The translations under genes were made by a program, and so were the position numbers. 64,000 nucleotides of DNA from Micromonospora echinospora. Lineage in GTDB: Bacteria; Actinomycetota; Actinomycetes; Mycobacteriales; Micromonosporaceae. This document shows, one piece after another, positions 50,055 through 59,036 of the stretch (position 1 is the first letter of the stretch; each line of letters opens with the position of its first letter). Below the pieces are notes generated by a model that worked only from the letters and a program-made list of their open reading frames with translations, had not been told where the DNA came from and made no database searches. The stretch is taken from assembly GCF_900091495.1 (NCBI RefSeq), contig NZ_LT607413.1, forward strand, positions 2,790,001 to 2,854,000, read 5' to 3'.

Positions 50055-50978
50055 TCAGGCGTAGTCGACGTCGAGACGGGCGAAGCCGCGCTCCCGGAAC
50101 AGGGCACGCGTGGCCGCGCCGAACGCGTCGCGGCAGTTCACAACCGTGAGGTGGGCGAGCTTCGGGCAGTCCAGCAGCGCCTCGACGTTCCGGAGCCGCC
50201 GGGAGTTCAGCACGGTCAGGTCGGTCAGTTCGGGCAGGTCCCGGAAGATCGCACAGTCGATCTCCGCGCCGATCGAGTTGAGGCGCAGCGCCGCGACGGT
50301 GGGCATGCCCCGCAGGCCGTCGATCGGGAACGCCCGGCCGGTGCCGGCGAGTTCCAGCGCCCGCAGCGGGACGGTCAGCCGGGGGAAGACGTCCAGGTCG
50401 CCCAGGTGGGACAGCTCCAGGTGGCGCAACGTGTCCAGTTCGGCGACCCGGTCGAGCATCCGGCGTTGCCGGTGCAGCGGCGTGGCGAGGAACTCCAGCG
50501 CCGGGAGCGGACCGATCAGGTCCGCCGGCCCGGGGCGGGGCGCGGCGGAGACGACGAGCAGCGCGCACAGCCCCGGCAGGGCGTCCGCCAGGTCGACCGG
50601 GGTGGCCGGTGCCGGATGCCCGGCGTCGTGTCCGACGATCAGCGTGGCGAGGCCGGGCGGCACCCGGTCGCGGTCCAGCAGGGGGAGCAGCGTCACCGGC
50701 AGGGCCAGGCTGCGCAGCGCCGGCAGGGTCGCCAGCCAGGGCGGCAGGGCCGGTCGGCGGAGCTGGGCCGGGCTCGGGCACAGGTGCAGGCTGCGCATGC
50801 GGGTGACGTCGTCCGGGGTGGGACGGCGGTTCCAGCCGATCCGGCCCGCCCCGTCCACGGTGAGATGGTCGCACTCGTCGACGTTGCCGACGCCGTAGAT
50901 TCCCTCGCCGTCCGGCGGGTACAGATGGCGGTAGCGGCTGTCGGAGAAGACGGCGACGTCCTTCGGCATGGCCGGCAT
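50055..50978 (-). CDS. Leucine-rich-repeat-like protein
   Basis: The protein has 307 residues from ATG 50978, which has AAGGG upstream; ATG 50969 is possible. The central region shows irregular leucine-rich units (LPALRSLALPVTLLPLL, LDTLRHLELSHLGDLDVFPRL, LPELTDLTVLNSRRLRNVEALL, LAHLTVVNCRD). No signal peptide. It is probably an intracellular protein-interaction module. Function is unknown. Confidence 0.68.
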   Translation of the reverse strand: MPAMPKDVAVFSDSRYRHLYPPDGEGIYGVGNVDECDHLTVDGAGRIGWNRRPTPDDVTRMRSLHLCPSPAQLRRPALPPWLATLPALRSLALPVTLLPLLDRDRVPPGLATLIVGHDAGHPAPATPVDLADALPGLCALLVVSAAPRPGPADLIGPLPALEFLATPLHRQRRMLDRVAELDTLRHLELSHLGDLDVFPRLTVPLRALELAGTGRAFPIDGLRGMPTVAALRLNSIGAEIDCAIFRDLPELTDLTVLNSRRLRNVEALLDCPKLAHLTVVNCRDAFGAATRALFRERGFARLDVDYA

Positions 50979-51135
50979 TGTCGCCCTTTTTCGCCACCCG
51001 CGATCCCGGCCACTCTGCTCCGGGCTGGCGTTTCGGCCGGTCGCAGGGAATGGTGGTGGGGGCCGACGATTCACGGCCGGTGACGGTACGGCCGGTAGCC
51101 AGGCCGGGTCGACCGGCGAGCCTGGCGGGGGAGCG

Positions 51136-51789
51136 ATGGACCACGGCAACCACTCCGAGCAGCTCGACCGGCTCGCCGGGCTCCTCGCGACGGTGAGCCG
51201 GGACGTGGCGGGCACCATCCGCCGCGCCAGCGTGTGCCTGCTCGACATCGAGCCGGACGGCGCGCGGGCGGTGCTGGCCGAGGTCGCCGAGCGGGTGGTC
51301 ATCCACCGCCGGATCGACGAGCTGGTGCCGCTCGCCCTGGTCCGGCAGCAGCCGGTCGCCTCCGACCTGCGGCTGGTGCTGTCCGCGCTGCGGATGAACA
51401 CCGAGCTGCACCGGATGGACGTGCTCGCCGCGCACATCGCCAAGCTCGTCCTCGCCCGTCACCCGGCACCCGTGGTGCCGCCGCCGGTGCGTCCGCTGAT
51501 CGGCGCGATGGCCGAGACGACCGCGCGGATCGCCGACAAGGCCGCCCTGGTCCTGGTCACCCGGGACCGGCTGGACGCGATCCAGCTCGGCCTGGACGAC
51601 GACGAACTCGACGTGCAGTACGAACGCCTCTTCACGGTGCTCACCGACGCCTGGCCGTACGGGGTGCAGGCGGCGATCGACGTGGCGATGCTGGGCCGGT
51701 ACTACGAGCGCTTCGCCGACCACGCGGTCGCCGTCGCCCGCCGGGTGGCCTACCTGGTCGGCGGCGACATGGCGCGCGGCGTCCTCTGA
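51136..51789 (+). CDS. phoU: PhoU family phosphate signalling protein
   Basis: The protein has 217 residues in two helical PhoU repeats: QLDRLAGLLATVSRDVAGTIRRA, ERVVIHRRIDELVPLALVRQQPVASDLRLV and IDVAMLGRYYERFADHAVAVARRVAYLVGG (metal motif ExxxD). It links the Pst transporter to the PhoR/PhoP system and limits uptake. It lies ~200 bp before pstS on the same strand, with a PHO box between. RBS GGGGAG precedes ATG 51136. Confidence 0.95.
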   Translation: MDHGNHSEQLDRLAGLLATVSRDVAGTIRRASVCLLDIEPDGARAVLAEVAERVVIHRRIDELVPLALVRQQPVASDLRLVLSALRMNTELHRMDVLAAHIAKLVLARHPAPVVPPPVRPLIGAMAETTARIADKAALVLVTRDRLDAIQLGLDDDELDVQYERLFTVLTDAWPYGVQAAIDVAMLGRYYERFADHAVAVARRVAYLVGGDMARGVL

Positions 51790-51879
51790 CCCAGCGGCAC
51801 CTCCGGGGGCAGACGCCTCGATCCGTTCACACGTCGGACAGCCGCGCCTCAGTCGACGGCAACATTTTCCTGGCGACCT

Positions 51880-51897
51880 GTTCACCTTCGGTTAACC
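51880..51897 (+). promoter_or_regulatory. PHO box upstream of pstSCAB
   Basis: GTTCACC (51880-51886), TTCG, GTTAACC (51891-51897) is a direct repeat with 11-bp period, as in PhoP boxes of Streptomyces. A possible further half site GTTCACA begins at 51825. It lies ~95 bp upstream of the pstS start. Confidence 0.82.
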
Positions 51898-51992
51898 AAG
51901 CTCCGGGGAGCCGGCTACCTGGCCCGCTTAGCTTCGACATCGGTCAGGCCCCGAGAGGTCCGGCCCAACCCCAAGAGAGAGGCAATTCTGAG

Positions 51993-53075
51993 GTGAACCG
52001 CAACGTGCTCTCCCGGCGCGTCCTTGCCGGCGTCGCGCTCGCCGCGCTGGCTCTCACCGGCTGTGGCTCCAGCGACAACGACAGCGACACCCCCGCCGCC
52101 GGCAGCAGCAGCGGAGGCGAGTACGCGAGCCTTTCCGGTGAGCTGAAGGCCTCGGGTGCCAGTTTCCCGGACGCCTACTACCAGGAGGTCATCACCTCCT
52201 TCAAGGACGTCGCCCCGGACGTGACGGTCAACTACAACGCGACCGGCTCCGGCACCGGCAAGAAGCAGTTCGGCGAGAACCTGGTCGACTTCGCCGGCAG
52301 CGACAGCCTGGTGAAGGACAGCGACGGGGTCGCCGCTGGCTCCTTCCTCTACGTGCCGACCGTGGCCGCCCCGATCACCGTCAGCTACAACCTCCAGGGC
52401 GTGGACAAGCTCCAGCTCAGCCCGGAGACGCTGGCCAAGATCTTCCAGACCGACATCAAGACCTGGAACGACCCGGCGATCGCCGCCGACAACCCCGGCG
52501 TGACCCTGCCGAACACCCCGATCACCGTGGCGCACCGCTCGGACGGCTCGGGCACCACCAACAACTTCACCAAGTACCTCGAGGCCGCCGCGCCGGGCGT
52601 CTGGAAGCTCGGCACCGGTGACACCGTGGCCTGGCCGTCGAACACCCAGGGCGGCGAGAAGAACACCGGTGTGGCCCAGATCGTCAAGCAGGCCAACGGC
52701 GGCATCGGCTACGTCGACCTGAGCGACGCCAAGGCCAGCCAGCTGACGTTCGCCGCGATCAAGAACAAGGACGGCCAGTACGTCGTTCCCTCGCTGGAGG
52801 GCACGACCGCCGGCCTGGAGGGCGCGGAGATCAAGGAGGACCTGAGCTACAACCCGCTCAACGCCGCCGGCGCCGCGTCGTACCCGATCACCGCCCCGAC
52901 CTACATCCTGGTCAAGACCAAGTACGACGACGCCAAGAAGGCCGAGCTGGTCAAGGGCTTCGTGAAGTACATCCTCACCGACGGCCAGGAGCTGGCCAAG
53001 GACGTCGACTTCGCGCCGCTGCCCACCTCGCTCAAGGACAAGGCGCTCGCCCAGCTCGACAAGATCCAGGGCTGA
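51993..53075 (+). CDS. pstS: Phosphate ABC transporter substrate-binding lipoprotein PstS
   Basis: The protein has 360 residues. Signal peptide and lipobox LTGC at ~24-27. Phosphate-binding blocks are LKASGASFPDAYYQEVI, NATGSGTGKKQF, FAGSDSLVKDS and AHRSDGSGTTNNFTKYL. It captures phosphate outside the membrane and passes it to PstCA. First gene of pstSCAB; a hairpin at 53107-53139 follows and may raise pstS mRNA over the rest. Start GTG 51993. Confidence 0.97.
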   Translation: MNRNVLSRRVLAGVALAALALTGCGSSDNDSDTPAAGSSSGGEYASLSGELKASGASFPDAYYQEVITSFKDVAPDVTVNYNATGSGTGKKQFGENLVDFAGSDSLVKDSDGVAAGSFLYVPTVAAPITVSYNLQGVDKLQLSPETLAKIFQTDIKTWNDPAIAADNPGVTLPNTPITVAHRSDGSGTTNNFTKYLEAAAPGVWKLGTGDTVAWPSNTQGGEKNTGVAQIVKQANGGIGYVDLSDAKASQLTFAAIKNKDGQYVVPSLEGTTAGLEGAEIKEDLSYNPLNAAGAASYPITAPTYILVKTKYDDAKKAELVKGFVKYILTDGQELAKDVDFAPLPTSLKDKALAQLDKIQG

Positions 53076-53106
53076 TCCGAGCCAGATCGCACAGGCACCG
53101 CCCACG

Positions 53107-53139
53107 GGGGACGGGAACCGCAGAGCCGGTCCCGTCCCC
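53107..53139 (+). terminator. Intercistronic hairpin between pstS and pstC
   Basis: GGGGACGGGA (53107-53116) pairs with TCCCGTCCCC (53130-53139). There is no U-tract. It could be a partial terminator or an RNA-stability element that makes pstS more abundant than pstCAB (inference). Confidence 0.6.
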
Positions 53140-53171
53140 GCCGGGGTAGCCGCGCCGCCACTGGAGTGAAG

Positions 53172-54164
53172 GTGACCATCACAGAGAACAAACCCGACAC
53201 CAGGCCGACCCTGACGCCACAGCGGGGCGGCCTTCTCGCCGATCGCGCCTTCTCCTGGTGGACGCTCGGCACCGGCCTGCTCGTCCTGGCCATCCTCGCG
53301 CTCATCCTGGTGACCACCGTCAAGGAGGCCTGGCCGGCCTTCACCGAGATGGGCCTGCGCTACGTCACCGAGGACACCTGGGATCCGAACCCGGGCACCG
53401 GCGAGGCCGTCTTCGGCGCGCTGGCCTTCATGTACGGCACCGCGATCTCCTCGCTGATCGCCCTGCTCATCGCCGTACCGGTGTCGATCGGCATCGCGCT
53501 GTTCATCACCGAACTGGCGCACCGCCGGCTGCGGAGCAGCGCGGTCACCGTGATCGACCTGCTGGCCGCCGTACCGTCGGTGGTGTTCGGTCTCTGGGGC
53601 GTCCTGGTGCTGGCGCCCAAGCTGGTGCCGTTCTACCAGTGGCTGCACGACGTCTTCGGCGGCGTGCCGGTGCTCGGCAGCGTCTTCGGCGAGGCGGCCA
53701 GCGGCCGGAACTTCATGACCGCCGGCCTGATCCTGGCGATCATGGTCACCCCGATCATCACCTCGATCTGCCGCGAGGTCTTCGGCACCGTCCCGCAGGC
53801 CGACAAGGACGCCGCCCTGGCGCTCGGCGCGACCCGCTGGGAGATGATCCGGGGCGCGGTCTTCCCGCACAGCTTCGGCGGCATCGTCGGCGCGGTCATG
53901 CTCGGCCTGGGCCGGGCGATGGGCGAGACGATCGCCGTCGCTCTGGTCATCGGTGGGGCCACCAACATCTCCGCGAACGTCTTCGAGCCGGGCAACACCA
54001 TGGCCGCCGTGATCGTGCAGCAGTTCGGCGAGTCCACCGGCACCTTCACCGCCGCCCTGATCGGGCTCGGCGTCGTCCTCTTCGCGATGACCGTCGCGAT
54101 CAACCTGACCGCCCAGGCCATCGTGCGCCGGGCGGAGGCCCGCATGAGGGGAGGCGTGGCGTGA
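53172..54164 (+). CDS. pstC: Phosphate ABC transporter permease PstC
   Basis: The protein has 330 residues and six membrane helices. Typical stretches are GTAISSLIALLIAVPVSIG, ELAHRRLRSSAVTVIDLLAA and the EAA loop DAALALGATRWEMIRGAVFPH. GTG 53172 has GGAG 5 nt upstream; GTG 53166 is possible. The stop overlaps the pstA start by 4 bp. Confidence 0.96.
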   Translation: MTITENKPDTRPTLTPQRGGLLADRAFSWWTLGTGLLVLAILALILVTTVKEAWPAFTEMGLRYVTEDTWDPNPGTGEAVFGALAFMYGTAISSLIALLIAVPVSIGIALFITELAHRRLRSSAVTVIDLLAAVPSVVFGLWGVLVLAPKLVPFYQWLHDVFGGVPVLGSVFGEAASGRNFMTAGLILAIMVTPIITSICREVFGTVPQADKDAALALGATRWEMIRGAVFPHSFGGIVGAVMLGLGRAMGETIAVALVIGGATNISANVFEPGNTMAAVIVQQFGESTGTFTAALIGLGVVLFAMTVAINLTAQAIVRRAEARMRGGVA

Positions 54165-55072
54165 CCGCCACCGTCGAGCCCGGCACCCGTACCCCGGTCG
54201 TCCCCGACCTGTCCGGGCGCGCCCTGTCCGTCCGCCGTCGGATCGTCAACCACCTGGCCACCGGCGGCATCTACCTGACGGTGCTGCTCGCCGTGGTGCC
54301 GCTGGGCCTGGTCACCTGGACGGTGGTCAGCCGGGGCGGCGGGGTGATGAGCCTCGACTTCCTCAACGCCGACATCCCCAACTCGTACCGGCGGGAGGGC
54401 CCCGGCATGGGGCCGGCGATCGTCGGCACCCTGATCATCACCGGCATGGCCTCGCTGATGGCGATCCCGCTCGGCGTCTTCGGCGCGATCTACCTCAACG
54501 AGTACGGCAAGCAGAAGCCGCTGGCCCGGATCATCCGGATCATGGCGGACGTGATGACCGGCGTGCCGTCGATCGTCATGGGCCTCTTCGTCTACATCGG
54601 CTGGGTGCTGGTGGTGGGCGAGTTCTCCGGCTTCGCCGGGTCGCTCGCGCTGGCCTGCCTGATGCTCCCCGTGGTGATCCGCAGCAGCGAGGAGATGCTC
54701 CGCCTCGTCCCCGACGAGCTGCGTCAGGCGAGCCTCGCCCTCGGCGCGCGGAAGTGGCGGACCATCCTCACCGTCGTGCTGCCCGCCGCGATCTCCGGCA
54801 TCACCAGCGGCTCGCTGCTCGCGGTGGCCCGCGCCGCTGGGGAGACCGCGCCGATCATCATCGTCACCGGCATCACCTTCGCCGCGAACCCGAACCTCTT
54901 CGAGGGCACCAACACCGCCCTGCCCGCGCAGATCTTCCGCAACGCCAGCCAGCCCTTCATCGGTGCCCAGGACCGGGCCTGGGGGGCGGCCCTCACCCTG
55001 ATCGTGATCGTCGTCCTGTTCACGGTCGTCGCCCGTCTCATCGCCAACCGCTTCGCCCTGAAGGAGCGCTGA
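54161..55072 (+). CDS. pstA: Phosphate ABC transporter permease PstA
   Basis: The protein has 303 residues and six membrane helices. The EAA motif is ELRQASLALGARKWRTILTVVLP. Other family stretches are GPAIVGTLIITGMASLMAIP and MADVMTGVPSIVMGLFVYI. GTG 54161 overlaps the pstC stop (GTGA). Confidence 0.96.
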   Translation: MTATVEPGTRTPVVPDLSGRALSVRRRIVNHLATGGIYLTVLLAVVPLGLVTWTVVSRGGGVMSLDFLNADIPNSYRREGPGMGPAIVGTLIITGMASLMAIPLGVFGAIYLNEYGKQKPLARIIRIMADVMTGVPSIVMGLFVYIGWVLVVGEFSGFAGSLALACLMLPVVIRSSEEMLRLVPDELRQASLALGARKWRTILTVVLPAAISGITSGSLLAVARAAGETAPIIIVTGITFAANPNLFEGTNTALPAQIFRNASQPFIGAQDRAWGAALTLIVIVVLFTVVARLIANRFALKER

Positions 55073-55075
55073 ACC

Positions 55076-55948
55076 ATGGCCCAGCACCGCACCGTGACCG
55101 ACCACCGTCCGTCCGTCGCCATCAACGCGCCCGGCGAGGGCTGGGGTGCCGCCGGCCCGCACTCCGCCGGGGACACCACCGTGATGGAGCTGCGCGACGT
55201 CAGCGTCCACTACGGCAGCTACGAGGCCGTCCGGGGCACCACCATCCCGATCCGGCAGAACCAGATCACCGCGATGATCGGCCCGTCCGGCTGCGGCAAG
55301 TCGACCATCCTGCGCTCGCTGAACCGGATGAACGACCTGATCCCCGGGGCCCGGGTGACCGGCTCGGTGACCTACCACGGCCAGGACATCTACGCCAAGG
55401 GCGTCGACCCGATCCAGGTGCGCCGGCGGATCGGCATGGTCTTCCAGAAGCCCAACCCGTTCCCGAAGTCGATCTACGACAACGTGGCGTACGGGCTGCG
55501 CATCAACGGGATCAAGGGCAGCCTCGACGACCAGGTCGAGGAGGCCCTGACCGGCGCGGCGCTCTGGGACGAGGTGAAGGACAAGCTCCGCAAGAGCGGC
55601 CTGGCCCTCTCCGGCGGCCAGCAGCAGCGGCTCTGCATCGCCCGGACGATCGCGGTGAAGCCGGACGTGATCCTGATGGACGAGCCCTGCTCGGCCCTCG
55701 ACCCGATCGCGACCAGCAAGATCGAGGACCTGATGCACGAGCTGTCGAAGTCGTACACGATCGTGATCGTCACCCACAACATGCAGCAGGCCGCCCGGGT
55801 CAGCCACTACACCGCCTTCTTCACCGCCGAGGTGGACGAGCAGCAGGTGCGGCACGGCCGGCTGGTGGAGTTCGACCAGACCTCGAAGATCTTCACAAAC
55901 CCGGGCGACAAGCGGACCGAGGACTACATCACCGGCCGTTTCGGCTGA
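55076..55948 (+). CDS. pstB: Phosphate ABC transporter ATPase PstB
   Basis: The protein has 290 residues. Walker [10 protein letters not shown] near 69, Q-loop [16 protein letters not shown], signature [16 protein letters not shown] and Walker [14 protein letters not shown]; the switch His is in [12 protein letters not shown]. It powers PstCA. ATG 55076 follows pstA by 3 nt. The N-terminal ~30 residues are longer than in E. coli PstB. Confidence 0.97.
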   Translation: MAQHRTVTDHRPSVAINAPGEGWGAAGPHSAGDTTVMELRDVSVHYGSYEAVRGTTIPIRQNQITAMIGPSGCGKSTILRSLNRMNDLIPGARVTGSVTYHGQDIYAKGVDPIQVRRRIGMVFQKPNPFPKSIYDNVAYGLRINGIKGSLDDQVEEALTGAALWDEVKDKLRKSGLALSGGQQQRLCIARTIAVKPDVILMDEPCSALDPIATSKIEDLMHELSKSYTIVIVTHNMQQAARVSHYTAFFTAEVDEQQVRHGRLVEFDQTSKIFTNPGDKRTEDYITGRFG

Positions 55949-56016
55949 TTGGCGCCGTGCCGACCCGGGCTTCCGGAGCCGAGTCGGCCGGAACCGTCCA
56001 TCCGAAGGAAGGTGAT

Positions 56017-56553
56017 GTGGTCACTCACGACGTCGGTGCGGACCTCGTGCACATCGCCGTCCCGGTCGCGTACGTGCGGCACGTCGCCGCGCTCCTGGCG
56101 GAGCTGGACCGGCAGGGCGGCGACGTACGCCCACCGGCCCGACCGCCCGCCCGCCCCGCCCCGCCGGACCTCGCCGGCCGGTGGTCGGTGGCGGAGCTGC
56201 GGCGGTTCGCGACCGGACGGTCGAAGAGCCACGACACCGTGCTCAAGGTCCTGGACCTGCTCGCCGCCCGCCCCGACGAGTGGCTGTCGGCGGAGACGAT
56301 CTGCGCGGAGGTGGACGTCTCCCGGCACCGTTTCGGCGGGGCGCTGGCCGGGATGACCCGGATGCTGCGGGCCCACCCGACCTTCCGGGAACTGGGGATG
56401 CCGTTGAACCGGTACGTCACCGGCAGCCTCGACGACCGGGCCGGAACCTTCTACTGGATGACGGCGGAGCAGGCCCGCCAGTGGCAGCAGGCCCGCGCCG
56501 GGACGGCCGGCTGGTCCGACCGACCGCCGCCGGCTGATTCGTCAGCCGGCTGA
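56017..56553 (+). CDS. Hypothetical protein with winged-helix-like region downstream of pstB
   Basis: The product has 178 residues from GTG 56017, with AAGGAAGG upstream. After VHIAVPVAYVRHVAALLAELD and a Pro-rich linker comes a helical, winged-helix-like segment (HDTVLKVLDLLAARPDEWLSAETICAEVDVSRHRFGGALAGMTRMLRAHP). It resembles DUF6416-type proteins, but I am not sure. It follows pstB at 68 bp and may be in the same regulon. The Pro-rich end runs into a degenerate repeat. Confidence 0.6.
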   Translation: MVTHDVGADLVHIAVPVAYVRHVAALLAELDRQGGDVRPPARPPARPAPPDLAGRWSVAELRRFATGRSKSHDTVLKVLDLLAARPDEWLSAETICAEVDVSRHRFGGALAGMTRMLRAHPTFRELGMPLNRYVTGSLDDRAGTFYWMTAEQARQWQQARAGTAGWSDRPPPADSSAG

Positions 56554-56695
56554 TCCAGCGGCCCGTTGGTCCGTGTGCCGGCTGATCCGGCGGCCCGGTC
56601 CGGCTGACTGTCGGCCCGGTGATCCGTGCGCTGGCTGACTGTCGGCCCGACGATCCGTCTGCCGGTTGATCCGGCGGGCCGTCGGCCGGCAACGG
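56530..56695. repeat. Degenerate ~31-bp repeats of a GGCTGATCC motif
   Basis: The motif GGCTGA or GGTTGA recurs at 56548, 56580, 56602, 56633 and 56664, mostly 31-32 bp apart, with partners such as CGGCCCGGTGATCCGTGCG. The first copy lies inside the 3' end of the preceding gene. It ends near the mshD stop. Confidence 0.65.
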
Positions 56696-56733
56696 GACCG
56701 CCGGCCGGCGGCCCGCCCCCGCAGGGGAGGCGG

Positions 56734-57789
56734 TCAGCCCCGGTGGTAGTTGACGTGCGCGCACCAGTGGGCGAAGCCGAGCCGCAGGTAGAGCGCCACC
56801 GCGGCGGTGTTCGACTCGTCCACGTAGAGCATCACCCGGTCCAGGCCCCGTCGCTCGCGCAGGTACGCCAGCCCGGCAGCGGTCAGCACCCGGCCCAGCC
56901 CACCCCGGTGCGCCGTCGGGTCCACCCCGAGCACGTAGACCTCGCCGATCGGGGTCGAGCCGGCCCGCTGGTGGACCTTGGTCCAGTGGAAGCCGAGCAG
57001 CCGGCCGGTCGACTCCTCGACGGCGAGCAGGAAACCGTCCGGGTCGAACCACGGCTCGGCGAACCGTAGCCGCAGGTCGTCGGCGGTCCAACGGCCCTGC
57101 TCGGGGTGTTCGGCGAAGGCCCGCGCGTTGAGCGCCAGCCAGGCGTCGTCGTCCGTGCCGGGGCGGAAGGCGCGCAGCGTCACCCCGTCGGGCAGTTGCG
57201 GTCCGGTCAGCGGTCCGGTCAGCGACCGGCGCATCTGCCAGAGCACCCGGGCCCGGCCGAAACCGAGGTCCACGGCGAGGGCGGCGGCGGCCGGATGGTC
57301 CCCGTGCGCCCAGGCGCGAACCGCGTCGGGCCGAAGCTGCCCGCTCCCCGCGCCGGCCAGCGGCTGCCCGCCCGCGTCGACCGGCACCGCTCCGCCCACC
57401 CCGGCCGGTAGCGCCCCGCCCACGTCGGTCGGCAGCGTCCCGCTCACCTCGGCCAGGGCAGCCGTCGCGATCGCGCGGCCCAGTCCGCGCCGCCGGTACG
57501 CCGGGTGCACCACCAGGTCGAGGCCGGTGCCCTGGGCCGGCGCGGTGACGTCGAGGTGCGCGTACCCGACGAGCCGGCCCTCGGGCGTCCGCGTGGTCAG
57601 GTGCACCGCGGCGGCCCGTGGGTCCCGCAGCCGGAGCAGCACCGCCTCGTCCAGCGGGTCCGCGCCGTCGGCGTCCCCGGCCGCCCTTGCCAGCGCCAGG
57701 ACGTCGGCGATCCCCGCCTCGTCCAGCCGATCGGCCCGGTCCACCCGAACGCCCGTCACGCTGCCATCCCGTACGCCGCCGTCTGCCAC
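56734..57789 (-). CDS. mshD: Mycothiol synthase MshD
   Basis: The protein has 351 residues and two GNAT domains. The N-terminal one has TGLDLVVHPAYRRRGLGRAI and the C-terminal one GEVYVLGVDPTAHRGGLGRVL. MshD hallmarks are LWQMRRSL, HPEQGRWTADDLRLRFAEPWFDPDGF, FHWTKVH and the end LRLGFAHWCAHVNYHR. It transfers acetyl from acetyl-CoA to the Cys of Cys-GlcN-Ins, the last step of mycothiol synthesis. GTG 57789 is chosen because TACCGT on the minus strand (plus 57796-57801) gives a 6-nt leaderless spacing. A minisatellite enlarges the inter-domain region. Confidence 0.93.
   Translation of the reverse strand: MADGGVRDGSVTGVRVDRADRLDEAGIADVLALARAAGDADGADPLDEAVLLRLRDPRAAAVHLTTRTPEGRLVGYAHLDVTAPAQGTGLDLVVHPAYRRRGLGRAIATAALAEVSGTLPTDVGGALPAGVGGAVPVDAGGQPLAGAGSGQLRPDAVRAWAHGDHPAAAALAVDLGFGRARVLWQMRRSLTGPLTGPQLPDGVTLRAFRPGTDDDAWLALNARAFAEHPEQGRWTADDLRLRFAEPWFDPDGFLLAVEESTGRLLGFHWTKVHQRAGSTPIGEVYVLGVDPTAHRGGLGRVLTAAGLAYLRERRGLDRVMLYVDESNTAAVALYLRLGFAHWCAHVNYHRG
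57340..57435 (-). repeat. 24-bp minisatellite inside mshD (4 units, 8 residues each)
   Basis: On the plus strand, units run 57340-57363, 57364-57387, 57388-57411 and 57412-57435. In translation order they give LPTDVGGA, LPAGVGGA, VPVDAGGQ and PLAGAGSG. The array sits between the first GNAT motif A and its C-terminal strand. Confidence 0.88.
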
Positions 57790-57869
57790 CCCGCCACGGT
57801 AACGGTTCCAGCCGGTTCCGCGCCCCGCCGCCCGCGTGCTGGCCCGCCCGTGTGGTAGCCCGCCCGGGT

Positions 57870-57923
57870 GGTAGCAGGGGACCCCTGCTACCGCTTTTTG
57901 ATGAGGAGGGATCCCCTGCAACC
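57870..57923. repeat. 54-nt dispersed palindromic element, copy 5
   Basis: The first 23 nt (57870-57892) form a perfect palindrome, GGTAGCAGGGG-A-CCCCTGCTACC. The loop GCTTTTTGATGAGGA and the end GGGATCCCCTGCAACC follow. It lies between the polysaccharide deacetylase and mshD, both on the minus strand. Confidence 0.88.
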
Positions 57924-57983
57924 AACCAAGCCGTACCGGGCAGCACCGGGGGAGCACCGGGAAAGCACGGGGAGCGGTCGGGG

Positions 57984-58817
57984 TTACAGGTCGGGCGGCA
58001 GGGCGGTGACGCGGAATCGGCTGGTGAGGTTGGGCAGGATCCAGTACAGCGCGTCGACGGTGCCCTGACGGTCGCCGCCCGCGTCGTGCAGCAGCACGAC
58101 CGAACCGGGCATGGTGGCCGAGTTGACCATGCCGGCGATGCTGGCCGCGCCCGGGGCCTGCCAGTCGCTCGGGTCGACCGTCCAGTGCAGCGGCACCATG
58201 CCGAGGTGCCGGGCCACCGACACCAGCGGGTACGTCCACGCGCCGCCGGGCTGCCGGTAGTACGCGATCCGGGCGTCCGGCACGGCTGCCCGGATCGCCT
58301 CGTTGGTGCGCAGCAGATCGGCCTGGATCGTCTGCTCGGTGCGGCTGCCGAGGAGCACGTCGTGGTTCCAGGAGTGGTTGCAGAGGCTGTGGCCGTCGGC
58401 CACGATCGCCCGTACCAGGTCGGGGTGTGCCTGGGCGTTCTCGCCGACCAGGCAGAACGTCGCCGTCACCCGGTACGCGCGCAGCGCCGCCAGCGTCTGC
58501 GGGGTGTAGTACGGGTCGGGACCGTCGTCGAAGGTGAGGGTCACCTGCCCGGTGCCGGTGGTCATCTGGGTGCCGTGGGGGCCGGCCTCGTTGCCGCCTT
58601 CGGGGGCGGGCTCGTTCGCCTCGGTGTCGGGCGCGGGCGATGGTGTGCCGGTCGCCGGGGGCTGCGCGGCGACGTGCGGGGGGCTGCTCGGGGCGGCCGG
58701 AACCGGGCCGCCCTCGTTCCCCATGAGGCTGTAGCCGATGGCGTACGCCGAGCCGAGCAGCGCGGCGGCCACCAGGGCCACGATTCCCAGGGCGCGGTGG
58801 GACGAGGCGGTGAACAT
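57984..58817 (-). CDS. Secreted or membrane-anchored polysaccharide deacetylase (NodB domain)
   Basis: The protein has 277 residues. A membrane helix near the N-terminus (ALGIVALVAAALLGSAYAIG) leads into a Pro/Ala/Glu linker to ~90. The NodB domain has TFDDGPDPYYTP (catalytic Asp and metal Asp), HSLCNHSWNHD (two metal His), YYRQPGGAW and VVLLHDAGG. It deacetylates N-acetyl sugars in cell-wall or exopolymer. The gap to glnR (58818-59036) has no gene. Confidence 0.9.
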   Translation of the reverse strand: MFTASSHRALGIVALVAAALLGSAYAIGYSLMGNEGGPVPAAPSSPPHVAAQPPATGTPSPAPDTEANEPAPEGGNEAGPHGTQMTTGTGQVTLTFDDGPDPYYTPQTLAALRAYRVTATFCLVGENAQAHPDLVRAIVADGHSLCNHSWNHDVLLGSRTEQTIQADLLRTNEAIRAAVPDARIAYYRQPGGAWTYPLVSVARHLGMVPLHWTVDPSDWQAPGAASIAGMVNSATMPGSVVLLHDAGGDRQGTVDALYWILPNLTSRFRVTALPPDL

Positions 58818-59036
58818 CAGGCACCCCGCCGGCTGGTCAGCGTGCCGGACGGCCCCGCCGGACGGGGGCGGGCGGGTGCCTCGGAGCGGGGCGGCCGACG
58901 CAGGCCACCTGTCGCTGGTTCGGTCGTCGTGTGCACCGTCGCCCCCTTCTCCGGCTGGTTCGCCAGTCAGAGTAGGGGCGTCCGAAGGAACAAGAAGGAC
59001 ATTCCCGAACTAGCCCCCGGAAAGGGGGAAAATGGT

